A stretch of 64,000 nucleotides of DNA, taken from Nonomuraea coxensis DSM 45129 (lineage in GTDB: Bacteria; Actinomycetota; Actinomycetes; Streptosporangiales; Streptosporangiaceae). The DNA lies in contig NZ_CP068985.1 of NCBI RefSeq assembly GCF_019397265.1, forward strand, positions 930,001-994,000. Reading direction: 5' to 3'. Positions 36,201 through 43,729 of the stretch are shown here, one piece after another (position 1 is the first letter of the stretch; each line of letters begins with the position of its first letter). The notes under the pieces are model-generated. The model was not told where the DNA came from and made no database searches. It was given only the letters and a program-made list of their open reading frames with translations. The translations under genes and the position numbers were made by a program.

Positions 36201-37538
36201 CACCTCGGCGGCGCGCTGGGCCTGCTTGGTGTCGATGTAGGAGACGTCCTTGCCGGTGTAGACCGGGTTCATGTCGCGGGTCTGAGGGCTGAAGCGCGGC
36301 AGCTCGGCGCGTACGGCGTCCAGGAAGTCGCGCGGCGTCGCGCAGACGAACCGGGGCCACACGTAGCGGGCCGCCCAGGCGCGGTGGATGTCGGTGATCC
36401 ACTTGTTGGGCGGGGTGTAGTCGGTGCCGACCGGCAGCAGGACGTGCCTGGTCGCGGCCACCGGCTTGAGCGAACGGTAGAGGTCGTGGACCGCCTGGCA
36501 GGCGTCCTCCAGGGTGGGCGCGGAGTCCATCCACCAGCCCGCGGAGTAGTGGGCGGGCATGTAGTGGGTGAGCACGCCCCGCCCCGACGGCGAGATCCAC
36601 TCGAACTCGCTCGGGAACTGCATGAGGGCCGCGTCGTTCTTGGCCTCATGGAAGTTCTTGCTGATCGGGCCCCACTGGTGGAACGGGCCGCGCGCCCACG
36701 CGCTGCCGGTGAGCCCCGCCGCCGCGAGATAGCCGGGGAACTGCGGATCGTGCCCGAACACGTCGAGCTGCCAGGCGGTGCGCGGGTCCCCGCCGAGGAT
36801 GTCGCGCTGGTAGCCGATGCCGTGGACGAGGTTGCGGATCGTGGTCTCGGCGCCGGTGAGGTTGGTGTTGGGCTCGTTGTAGGTGCCGCCCACCAGCTCG
36901 GCCCGGCCCTCGGCCATGAGGGCGCGCAGGTCGGCGCGGCGCTCGGGGTGGGTGTCGAGGAACGGCTTGAGATAGTCGACCTCGGCCAGCACGAAACGGT
37001 AGTCGGGGTCGCGCAGCGCCAGCTCGATGTGCGCCTCGACCAGCGCGAACGCGTTGCGCTCCCACAGCGGCCTGGTGGTGGCGTCGGCGGAGAGCAGCTC
37101 CCACGGGCTCGTGTAGGCGGCCTGGGTGTTCCACCACACGGGGTCGTAGTGGAAGTGGGAGATCAGGTGCACGGTCCAGCCGGGCTCCTCGGCCGTGACC
37201 GTGACCTCCAGGGACTCAGCGCCGGACTCAGTGCCGGACTCAGTGCCGGACTTCGCGCCGGACTTCGCGCCGGACTTCGCGCGGCCGAGGGTCAGCACGC
37301 ACGGCACCGCCGTGCCGGGCGGGACGGCGACCTCCAGCGGCACCTCCAGGACGCCGGCCGCGTCGGCGGGGACGGTGACCGCCCCGCCCGCCAGCCGTAC
37401 GCCGTCGCCGCGCAGCTCCAGGACGGCCTCGCGGTCGGCGCGGGAGGCGAGCGTGAGACGCAGGACCTGGTGCGGGGCGGCCTCGGTGCCGACGAACAGG
37501 TCGGTCGGCTCGGCGGAGAGCAGACGGCGGGAAGGCAA
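33270..37538 (-). CDS. GH38 alpha-mannosidase, large secretion-less form
   Basis: Glycoside hydrolase family 38 enzyme of about 1422 aa, cleaving alpha-linked mannose from glycans. The zinc/catalytic motifs are HFHYDPVWW (residues 128-136), QLDVFGHDPQFPG with the nucleophile Asp, and YGAHHDAITG. C-terminal beta-sandwich domains and NEW3-like Ig domains follow (about residues 1150-1422), longer than in most bacterial GH38s. The TTG start at 37538 is chosen because GGAGG lies six bases upstream; an ATG 28 codons earlier lacks a site. No signal peptide is seen. Residues 86-109 are a tandem tetrapeptide repeat just before the catalytic domain. It heads the mannosidase-PpiC-(TnpB)-ROK operon. Confidence 0.88.
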   Translation of the reverse strand: MPSRRLLSAEPTDLFVGTEAAPHQVLRLTLASRADREAVLELRGDGVRLAGGAVTVPADAAGVLEVPLEVAVPPGTAVPCVLTLGRAKSGAKSGAKSGTESGTESGAESLEVTVTAEEPGWTVHLISHFHYDPVWWNTQAAYTSPWELLSADATTRPLWERNAFALVEAHIELALRDPDYRFVLAEVDYLKPFLDTHPERRADLRALMAEGRAELVGGTYNEPNTNLTGAETTIRNLVHGIGYQRDILGGDPRTAWQLDVFGHDPQFPGYLAAAGLTGSAWARGPFHQWGPISKNFHEAKNDAALMQFPSEFEWISPSGRGVLTHYMPAHYSAGWWMDSAPTLEDACQAVHDLYRSLKPVAATRHVLLPVGTDYTPPNKWITDIHRAWAARYVWPRFVCATPRDFLDAVRAELPRFSPQTRDMNPVYTGKDVSYIDTKQAQRAAEVAALDAERLSAFAAALGLGRYPHTALDKVWRQLAYGAHHDAITGSESDQVYIDLLTGWREAYDLAATARDNALDALTGQVGLAEPSVVVTNTLSFARDGLVRVPLPPGHTVAGPSPEDAEVPAVAEGGVLTFLARDVPSLGWRSYRVVEGSPATWRPLDGATIANDRWRVSADPARGGALASVVDLSTGRELLTGLGNELRLYHEYPTHPDMGEGPWHLIPTGAVTGSGEAAAHAVHAERSPLGSRLTVTGQVGEIAYEQVVTLLNGSDRIDFTTRVLDHTGADRLLRVRFPALVEGALPVSDVAGAVVGRGFALPDVDTAEHPWTLDNPANTWFGLSATAKVDLGEAGARALGVAEVVVPAAADAPEARGLVAALARAGVTATTSTAAGTRYGWLDVDSNLPDVRIVLGGPDTNPVAAELLERADPAFLDAIKSGAPRVWVPAERPLAEVWQPSADLRDLRALPALIVAGPVGDLVADLADATIEALCPLGAERLDPRTVALLTYGLPGFAVDPSGALHLSLMRSCTGWPSGIWLDPPRRTTPDGSGFQLQHWTHEFAYSLVAGEGDWRALRLPARGQEHITPLLPRVLEPQDGPLPAAHSLLTVTPPRDVLLSTLKSTGNPLAHGRLPTSATVTASGGSVTVRLIESTGLGTRVKLSSPVLPLDTLTPADLLERPESREDAGSPVPGLTLTGFEVATYLASAPPPHPEAPDLGATTEVAQPVYSRYWLHNKGPAPLGYLPIAVSITPGLVPAATGPFEVEVVLSSQLTTDNHEGVVDIRVPDGWAATPSRRPFRLPPGGHVRFPVTVTPPTSPVTGLHFVSARTSVGDQLIEDVTTVAVGDDLPELPVPGPSPSTGAAVEGTTADDARPTGLSVTPATNALSLRPGDRAALTLRLHNSTAGEIRGEAQLASPWGTWSLLPEVIRGFVVGAGETSEVSFPVQVPGDAPAGHAWALAKVMWYGRCTYTPAIRLEVTR
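37213..37284. repeat. in-frame 12-bp tandem repeat (6 copies) in the mannosidase gene
   Basis: Six consecutive 12-base units run 37213-37284. The plus-strand form is GACTCAGTGCCG or GACTTCGCGCCG. They encode the tetrapeptides AKSG and TESG in the linker before the catalytic domain. Units 2-3 are identical and units 4-5 are identical, which indicates recent slippage or unequal exchange. Confidence 0.9.
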
Positions 37539-37640
37539 GGGGGACCTCCGGGGTGGAGCGTGGACCTCCGAGTGGAAGGCGGACGGGTGGAAGGTGCGAG
37601 AGCGTTCCGGCGCCCGTAACACTAGGCCCTCCCGATGGCC

Positions 37641-37656
37641 ATGACAACGATGTCAT
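37641..37656. promoter_or_regulatory. LacI-type palindromic operator candidate
   Basis: ATGACAACGATGTCAT is a 16-base palindrome with only the central pair unpaired (14/16). It lies 103 bases upstream of the mannosidase start. Its form resembles LacI- or ROK-family operators of actinomycete sugar operons. No LacI regulator gene lies in the window, so the partner would be encoded elsewhere. Confidence 0.5.
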
Positions 37657-37664
37657 CCGTGGCC

Positions 37665-37704
37665 TGTGGACAACGCGACCAGCCTGCCTGCACCTTGTGG
37701 ACAA
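37665..37704. promoter_or_regulatory. two DnaA-box-like sequences
   Basis: TGTGGACAA occurs at 37665-37673 and 37696-37704, both in the same orientation and 31 bases apart. Each is a perfect match to the DnaA box TTGTCCACA on the other strand. They lie in the 289-base spacer between the mannosidase and folD genes. Two boxes are far too few for an origin. Confidence 0.5.
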
Positions 37705-37827
37705 CGTCGGAGCACGGCGAGCGCGAACGCCCGGACGCGCGCCCGCGATAGGGCGCGGACGTCCGGCCCCTCCCGTGAAGGGGAGCGGGTGTGCGGCAGG
37801 CGGGGCCCGGCATGGAAGGATTGCGGC

Positions 37828-38673
37828 ATGAGCGCAGTGAAACTCGACGGCAAGGCCACGGCCGCCAAGATCAAGGCAGACCTCACGACCCGGGTGGCCG
37901 CGCTCAGGGAGCGCGGCATCACGCCGGGCCTCGGCACCATCCTCGTCGGCGACGACCCCGGCAGCCAGATCTACGTGGCGGGCAAGCACCGCGACTGCGC
38001 CGAGGTCGGCATCGCCTCCATCCGCGTCGACCTGCCGGCCACCGCCACCCAGGCCGAGGTCGAGGCGGCCATCGACGAGCTCAACGCCTCCCCCGAGTGC
38101 ACCGGCTACATCGTCCAGCTCCCTCTGCCGAAGCACCTCGACACCATGGCCCTGCTGGAGCGGATGGACCCGGCCAAGGACGCCGACGGCCTCCACCCGG
38201 TCAACCTCGGCCGCCTCGTCCACATGGTCGAGGCCCCGCTCCCGTGCACCCCGCACGGCATCGTGCTGCTCCTGCAGGAGTACGGCGTGCCGATCAAGGG
38301 CGCCGAGGTCGCCGTCGTCGGCCGCGGCATCACCGTGGGCCGCTCCCTCGGCCTCCTGCTGACCCGCCGCAGCGAGAACGCCACCGTCACCCTCTGCCAC
38401 ACCGGCACCCAGGACCTCGCCGCGCACACCCGCAGGGCCGACATCATCGTGGCCGCGGCCGGGGTGCCCGAGCTGATCAGTGCCGACATGGTCAAGCCGG
38501 GCGCGGCCGTGCTCGACGTCGGCGTCTCCCGCGTCGAGGGCAAGATCGCCGGGGACGTGTCGCCCGAGGTCGAGGAGGTCGCGGGCTTCCTCACGCCCAA
38601 CCCGGGCGGCGTCGGGCCGATGACCCGGGCGCTGCTGCTGTCCAACGTCGTGGAGGCCGCCGAGCGTCTCTGA
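37828..38673 (+). CDS. folD: methylenetetrahydrofolate dehydrogenase/cyclohydrolase
   Basis: Bifunctional enzyme of 281 aa that interconverts 5,10-methylene-THF and 10-formyl-THF with NADP. Visible are [14 protein letters not shown] with the catalytic Lys, QLPLPKHLD, the NADP loop [13 protein letters not shown] and the C-terminal [13 protein letters not shown]. The ATG at 37828 has GGAAGGA upstream. It is a single-gene unit between divergent or convergent neighbours. The product feeds purN and purH. Confidence 0.96.
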   Translation: MSAVKLDGKATAAKIKADLTTRVAALRERGITPGLGTILVGDDPGSQIYVAGKHRDCAEVGIASIRVDLPATATQAEVEAAIDELNASPECTGYIVQLPLPKHLDTMALLERMDPAKDADGLHPVNLGRLVHMVEAPLPCTPHGIVLLLQEYGVPIKGAEVAVVGRGITVGRSLGLLLTRRSENATVTLCHTGTQDLAAHTRRADIIVAAAGVPELISADMVKPGAAVLDVGVSRVEGKIAGDVSPEVEEVAGFLTPNPGGVGPMTRALLLSNVVEAAERL

Positions 38674-38712
38674 CCCCCGCGCGGCGCCGTCACCCCCTGC
38701 GTCGGCCGCCCC

Positions 38713-39576
38713 TCACCGGGCCCGGTAGCGGTCGGTGGCCTCGCGGGTGGCGCGGATGGCGGCGTCGGCCCGGTCGTACGTGCGCTGCGCCAGCCCCACG
38801 AAGATGCAGTCCACGATCAGCAACTGGCTGATCCGGCTGGCCAGCGCCCCCGGGCGGAAGGCCGTCTCGCGCCCCGCCGACACCAGCGTGTGGTCGGCCA
38901 GCTCGGCGAGCGACGAACGCGGGTTGTTGGTGATCGCGACGAGCGCCGCCCCCGCCTCGGCCGCGGTGCGGGCGGGCACCAGCACGTCGGGCGTCTCGCC
39001 GCTGCAACTGATCGCGACCACCACGTCCCCGGCCTTCAGCAGGGCGGCGCTGGTCAGGGCCAGGTGGGCGTCGCTGAAGGGGTGGCTGGACAGCCCGATC
39101 CGCAGCAGCTTCTGCGACATGTCGGCGGCGACCAGGCCCGAGGCGGCCACGCCGTACACGTCCACCCGCCGGGCGACGGCGATGGCCGCGACCACCTCGC
39201 CGAGCTGGTCCGGGTCGAGCTGGGCGGCGGTGTCGGCGAGCGCGTCCGACTCGGCCCGCGCGACCTTGGCGATCACGTCGGTCAGCGGGTCGTCCGGGCC
39301 GAGGTCGCCGGGGACCAGCCGTTCCGGCTCCTTGGCGACGGCGGCGGCGAGGGCGAAGCGCATCTGCGAGTACCCGGTGAAGCCGAGGGCCCGTGCGGTC
39401 CGTACGATCGTGGCCTCGCTGGTGCCGGACACCGCGCTGAACTCGGTGATCGTGCTCCGTACGACCAGCGCGGGGTCGTCGAGGATGATGCGGGCGATGG
39501 CCTGGGCCGCCGGGGTGAGCGAGGGCAGCACGGCCCGTACGGCGGCGACGGGGCTGGCCGGCTCGACGGCGCTCAT
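38713..39576 (-). CDS. MurR/RpiR-family regulator with SIS domain
   Basis: Regulator of 287 aa. The N-terminal RpiR helix-turn-helix (about residues 20-75, FSAVSGTSEATIVRTARAL) is followed by a SIS sugar-phosphate-binding domain (about 125-255; VVAISCSGETPDVL). SIS domains of MurR-type proteins bind MurNAc-6-phosphate or related sugars. The ATG overlaps the nagZ stop (39573-39576), so it is the second gene of a nagZ-rpiR operon. It probably controls that operon and the divergent GHL10 gene; this is inferred from layout. Confidence 0.88.
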   Translation of the reverse strand: MSAVEPASPVAAVRAVLPSLTPAAQAIARIILDDPALVVRSTITEFSAVSGTSEATIVRTARALGFTGYSQMRFALAAAVAKEPERLVPGDLGPDDPLTDVIAKVARAESDALADTAAQLDPDQLGEVVAAIAVARRVDVYGVAASGLVAADMSQKLLRIGLSSHPFSDAHLALTSAALLKAGDVVVAISCSGETPDVLVPARTAAEAGAALVAITNNPRSSLAELADHTLVSAGRETAFRPGALASRISQLLIVDCIFVGLAQRTYDRADAAIRATREATDRYRAR

Positions 39577-41057
39577 CTGGCCAGCCGTTCGGCGGCGGCC
39601 TGCGCGGAGACGCGGGAGATGCCGTGCGTGGCGACGTGCGCCGCGCCGGCGGGCGGGCCGGGGACGCCCGTGTCGACGACGATCGCGTCCGGACGGGCCG
39701 CGACCGCCTCGGCCACGACGTCCCGCACCCACGCGTGCCGCGCGGCATCATGCACCACCAGCACCACCGGCCGCCCACCGCCCGGCGCAGGACCGCCGGC
39801 ACCGGCCCCTCCGCCGCCCGGTGCCGGGCCGCCGAGGTCGGGCAGGGGGGCGTCGCGTTCCAGGCGGATCATCGCCGTGCCGGGCAGCAGTTCGGACAGG
39901 GCGGCGGTGATGCCGGTCGGCGTGTCGGGGTCCACGGCCTGGCTGAGCCGGGTGTTGACCTCGACGACCAGCGGCGCCCGGTCGAGCCGGGCGGTCCCGG
40001 TCACGGTGAGCGCCGCGCGGGCGGCGGCGAGGCCGACGCCGGGATCGACGTCGGCGCGGGCGGCCTCGCGGTCGGCGGGACGGGCGGCGTACCAGTCGGA
40101 CAGCGCCCGTACCCGCCCGGCGGCCTCGGCCAGGCGCTCCTCGGGCAGCACGCCGTCCCGTACGGCGGCCACGACGGCGTCGCGGATCTCGCGCAGGCCG
40201 TCCTCGCCGACGACCCCGATGCAGATGGCGTCGGCCCCGGCGTTCAGGGCGCGCACCGCGATCTCGCCGGGGGAGGCCAGCGCGGCCACCGCCCGCATCT
40301 CGATGGCGTCGGTGACGACCATGCCGTCGAAGCCGAGCTCGCCCCTCAGGAGCTCGGTCAGCGCGGCACGGCTGAGCGTCGCCGGCGCGGCGGCGTCGAG
40401 TGCGGGCACCAGCAGGTGACCGGTCATGACGGCCCGCACCCCGGCCTCGATCGCGGCACGGAACGGCGGCAGGTCGCGGGCGATCAGCTCCTCGCGGGAG
40501 GCGTGCACGGTGGGCAGCGCCAGGTGGGAGTCGGTGACGGTGTCGCCGTGGCCGGGGAAGTGCTTGGCGCAGGCGGCCACGCCCGCCCCCTGCACCCCCC
40601 GGACGAACGCCGCCGTGTGCCGGGCCACCAGGTCGGGATCGGGACCGAACGAGCGGACCCCGATGACCGGGTTGGCGGGGTTGGCGTTGACGTCGGCGGA
40701 AGGCGCGTAGTCGAGGGTGATGTCCAGCTCCGCGAGCATGCGGCCGATCTGCCGGCCCACCCGCTCGGTGAGCCCGGGGTCGTCCACCACGCCGAGTGCC
40801 CTGTTGCCGGGGAAGGAGCTGCCGGCGCCCACTTCGAGCCGGGTGACGGTGCCTCCCTCCTCGTCGACGGCGACGACGACGCCGGGGTTCTCGGCGCGCA
40901 GCTCCTTGACGAGCGGCGCTCCGATGGCGTTGCGCGCGAACAGCACGACGCCGCCGAGACCCTCGCCCAGCGCGCGGCGCAGCCAGTCGGGGGCGGAGGT
41001 TCCCTCGAACCCCGGGTGCAGCACCGCAAGCGCCAGTCTGTACAGGTCACGGCTCAT
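39573..41057 (-). CDS. nagZ: GH3 beta-N-acetylhexosaminidase (NagZ-like)
   Basis: GH3 enzyme of 494 aa. The signature KHFPGHGDTVTDSH (about residues 164-177) holds the catalytic Asp-His dyad unique to NagZ-type members. The nucleophile region is VVTDAIEM. A C-terminal domain follows, as in the two-domain Gram-positive NagZ, with a Gly/Pro-rich insert. There is no signal peptide, so it should act on imported GlcNAc-anhydroMurNAc or GlcNAc-MurNAc peptides. ATG 41057 is preferred over 41063 because AAGGA is eight bases upstream of it. The regulator gene downstream is coupled. Confidence 0.88.
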   Translation of the reverse strand: MSRDLYRLALAVLHPGFEGTSAPDWLRRALGEGLGGVVLFARNAIGAPLVKELRAENPGVVVAVDEEGGTVTRLEVGAGSSFPGNRALGVVDDPGLTERVGRQIGRMLAELDITLDYAPSADVNANPANPVIGVRSFGPDPDLVARHTAAFVRGVQGAGVAACAKHFPGHGDTVTDSHLALPTVHASREELIARDLPPFRAAIEAGVRAVMTGHLLVPALDAAAPATLSRAALTELLRGELGFDGMVVTDAIEMRAVAALASPGEIAVRALNAGADAICIGVVGEDGLREIRDAVVAAVRDGVLPEERLAEAAGRVRALSDWYAARPADREAARADVDPGVGLAAARAALTVTGTARLDRAPLVVEVNTRLSQAVDPDTPTGITAALSELLPGTAMIRLERDAPLPDLGGPAPGGGGAGAGGPAPGGGRPVVLVVHDAARHAWVRDVVAEAVAARPDAIVVDTGVPGPPAGAAHVATHGISRVSAQAAAERLAR

Positions 41058-41144
41058 CGGCATTTTCCTTCACCGTTGTTGATCTGAAGGTAATTTTCTG
41101 TCATCGTCGCCTTCGATACAACCACTTCCGAGAGGCCACCCCCC

Positions 41145-42680
41145 ATGCCGAGCAGAAGGACTCTCCTGAAGGGTCTCGCCCTCGCGGCCGCCGCCACGGC
41201 GGTGCCGCTGCCCGCTTTCGCCGAGACCGACGCCGCGTACGTGCCCCCGCTGCACCAGATGCGCGGCATGTGGATCGCGTCCGTCGTCAACATCAACTGG
41301 CCGTCCAAGCAGGGGCTCACCGCCGACCAGCAGAAGGCCGAATACCTCGCCTGGCTGGACCTCGCCGTGCAGCGCGGGCTCAACTCGGTGTTCGTGCAGA
41401 TCCGGCCGACGGCCGACGCCTTCTGGCCGTCGCCGTTCGAGCCGTGGTCGCAGTACCTGACCGGCACCCAGGGCGAGGACCCCGGCTACGACCCCCTGGG
41501 CTTCGCCGTCGAGGAGACGCACAAGCGCGGGCTGGCCTTCCACGCGTGGTTCAACCCCTACCGGGTGTCGATGCAGGCCGACCCGGCCAAGCTGCACCCC
41601 GACCACCCCGGGCGCAAGCACCCCGACTGGATCGTGCCGTTCGGCGGCAAGCTCTACTACAACCCCGGCATGCCGGAGGTCAGGAAGTTCTGCCAGGACG
41701 CCATGATGGACGCGGTCACCCGCTACGACATCGACGGCCTGCACTTCGACGACTACTTCTACCCGACCAACACCACGGCCTTCGACGACAGCGCCGCCTT
41801 CGCCCAGTACGGCGCCGGCTTCCCCGACCTCGCCGCCTGGCGGCGCAACAACGTCGACCTCATGGTCCAGGAGATGCAGCAGCGCGTCCTCGAGGCCAAG
41901 CCGCAGATCGCCTGGGGCATCAGCCCGTCGGGCATCTGGCGCAACAAGGGCACCGACCCGCTGGGCTCCGAGACCAACGGCGGGCAGTCCTACGACAACC
42001 TGCACGCCGACACCCGCGGCTGGGTCAAGAAGGGCTGGCTGGACTACATCGCCCCGCAGCTCTACTGGTACATCGGCCAGCCGCCGGCCGACTACTCCAA
42101 GCTCGTCCCGTGGTGGTCGGACGTGGCGAGCGGCACCCGCACGCTGCTGTGGATCGGGCAGGCCGCGTACAAGGCGGGCGACCCCGCGCAGGCCCCCGAG
42201 TGGCAGGTGCCGGGCGAGCTGTCCAGGCACCTCACGCTCAACCGTGAGCACCCGGAGATCAGCGGCGACATCTGGTACAACGCCAACGACGTCAAGGTCG
42301 ACAGGATCGGCTCGATCTCGACCGCGGTCAAGGACCACTACCAGCGGCCCGCGCTCGCGCCCGTGCTGCCCAGGCTGGCGGACGGCGAGCCGCCGCGCCG
42401 CCCGGTGCTCGCGTACGCGCTGCGCCGCTCCGGCGGCGTCGAGGTGCGGGCCGTGGCCACGGACAAGGACGAGCCGTTCCTGTTCGCCATCTTCCGCTTC
42501 GACGGGCACGCCGGCGCCGACGCCTTCGCCGACGCCCGCAACCTGGTCGCGGTCGTGCCCGGTGACCGGCAGATCCGGTGGACCGACCCCGAGGGCAAGC
42601 GCGGCGACCACTACTACGCCGTGGCGGTGGACCGGGCCAACCGGACCAGCAAGCCCAGCAACGGTTTCATGACCCTCTGA
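41145..42680 (+). CDS. GHL10/DUF187 glycan-strand hydrolase, Tat-exported
   Basis: Exported hydrolase of 511 aa. The N-terminus is a Tat-like signal (SRRTLLKGLALAAAATAV, cleavage near AFA). The catalytic TIM-barrel is of the GHL10 type related to E. coli DigH and B. subtilis YngK (MRGMWIASVVNINWP; GLHFDDYFYPT with the catalytic acids; PQLYWYIGQ). These enzymes act on peptide-free glycan strands. A C-terminal beta-sandwich of about 100 residues follows. It is divergent from nagZ-rpiR across 87 bases, which fits an export-side partner in peptidoglycan turnover. An imperfect palindrome GAAGGTAATTTTC (41086-41098) lies in the spacer. Confidence 0.85.
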   Translation: MPSRRTLLKGLALAAAATAVPLPAFAETDAAYVPPLHQMRGMWIASVVNINWPSKQGLTADQQKAEYLAWLDLAVQRGLNSVFVQIRPTADAFWPSPFEPWSQYLTGTQGEDPGYDPLGFAVEETHKRGLAFHAWFNPYRVSMQADPAKLHPDHPGRKHPDWIVPFGGKLYYNPGMPEVRKFCQDAMMDAVTRYDIDGLHFDDYFYPTNTTAFDDSAAFAQYGAGFPDLAAWRRNNVDLMVQEMQQRVLEAKPQIAWGISPSGIWRNKGTDPLGSETNGGQSYDNLHADTRGWVKKGWLDYIAPQLYWYIGQPPADYSKLVPWWSDVASGTRTLLWIGQAAYKAGDPAQAPEWQVPGELSRHLTLNREHPEISGDIWYNANDVKVDRIGSISTAVKDHYQRPALAPVLPRLADGEPPRRPVLAYALRRSGGVEVRAVATDKDEPFLFAIFRFDGHAGADAFADARNLVAVVPGDRQIRWTDPEGKRGDHYYAVAVDRANRTSKPSNGFMTL

Positions 42681-42768
42681 GCCGGGCCGGCCACGCGCTA
42701 CGCGGGCGTGCTGCGCCCGCGCGCGTCGCCGGCCGTCTCCTGACCGGCGACGAGCCCGGCGGGCGGCG

Positions 42769-42795
42769 GCACCGGATCCCGTGAGGATCCGGTGC
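42769..42795. terminator. bidirectional hairpin terminator
   Basis: GCACCGGATCC (42769-42779) and GGATCCGGTGC (42785-42795) form a perfect 11-bp stem with a five-base CGTGA loop. GC-rich flanks can extend the pairing imperfectly. It is centred in the 217-base spacer between the convergent GHL10 and FHA genes. Nothing else is seen in that spacer. Confidence 0.8.
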
Positions 42796-42897
42796 GCGGC
42801 GCCCGCCGCCGCTCGGCCCACGTCGCCGCGCCGGCCACGCCGTGGCTCCGAACGCTGCCGGAACCCCTCGCCGTGGCCCCGGTCGCGATGAACCCGC

Positions 42898-43548
42898 CTA
42901 CGAAGCCCTGCGCCCCGCCGGGGACGGCTGCTGCTCTGCGGGGGCTCCCGACGACCGCTGCGGGGGAACCACAGGGGTCGGGCGCACCAGCCCGAGCGCG
43001 ACGACCTCGTTGGCGAGGCGGGTGCGCCGGTTGGTGCCCTCCGGGATCCTGAACTTCTGGTAGAGCCGCAGCAGATGCTGCTTCACCGCGGCCTCCGTCA
43101 CGACCAGGTCGTCGGCGATCTCGCGCGCGGTCGCGGGAGCGACGAACGCCTCGTCCGACAGCGCCGGCCGGCAGAGCGAGGTCAGCACGTCGACCTCCCG
43201 CCTGGTCAGCTCGGGCGCCGCGGCCCTGCGCAGCTCGACCTCGGGGGTGAAGTCCTCACGGGGGACTCCACCGATGCGACCCCGCGCCGCGCCGAACGAG
43301 ACGACGTCGCCGTCGTCAAGGACCCTCCGGGCGATCGGCCTGCCGTTCACCCGCGTGCCGTTCCTGGACAAGCCCAGGTCGACCACGTACAGGTAGGGTC
43401 CTCGTCTGACGAACTCGGCATGGAGTCGAGACACGCTGGGATCGGTGAGCCGGATGTCGACACCCCGCCCTCTTCCGACCGTCGTGATCTCGGGGCGCAA
43501 CGGGATCACCTCACCGGTGTCCTCGATGCGTATGAACGGCCCCTCCAC
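42898..43548 (-). CDS. FHA-domain protein fused to a LuxR-like helix-turn-helix
   Basis: Protein of 216 aa with an unusual domain pair. Residues 1-95 form an FHA phosphothreonine-binding domain (TVGRGRGVDIRLTD, VSRLHAEF, LSRNGTRVNG). Residues 110-185 carry a LuxR-like DNA-binding region (LTRREVDVLTSL; AREIADDLVVTEAAVKQHL). The tail is Pro/Ala-rich. A Ser/Thr-kinase-controlled transcription factor is a reasonable guess. GGAGGA lies six bases before the GTG start at 43548. It is divergent from citrate synthase across 181 bases and may regulate it. A Ser/Thr kinase is encoded 6 kb away. Confidence 0.82.
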   Translation of the reverse strand: MEGPFIRIEDTGEVIPLRPEITTVGRGRGVDIRLTDPSVSRLHAEFVRRGPYLYVVDLGLSRNGTRVNGRPIARRVLDDGDVVSFGAARGRIGGVPREDFTPEVELRRAAAPELTRREVDVLTSLCRPALSDEAFVAPATAREIADDLVVTEAAVKQHLLRLYQKFRIPEGTNRRTRLANEVVALGLVRPTPVVPPQRSSGAPAEQQPSPAGRRAS

Positions 43549-43729
43549 GGCAGTTCCTCCCCAGGTAGCCCGCCGTAACTATTACTACAGCTCCGGCTTA
43601 CCCAAACGAGGGGATGGGGAATCGCCTTTGCCGAAAGGAGAATCGTACGCGAAATTGGTCTTGACCTTCGCGGCCGGTTTTACCTGCTCACAGGTAGACT
43701 TCGGAGGAAGATAAGCGGAGGAAGCACTC

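Noticed and set aside
37213-37284. Tandem repeat considered as a CRISPR-like array
   Set aside because: Units are 12 bases, in frame with coding sequence and without spacers.
37665-37704. DnaA boxes considered as a replication origin
   Set aside because: Only two boxes, no AT-rich unwinding element, and no dnaA, dnaN or rpmH nearby.
43661-43700. TTGACC before citA as a promoter
   Set aside because: No -10 hexamer at 16-19 bases spacing; only the short ACCTG/CAGGT hairpin is clear.
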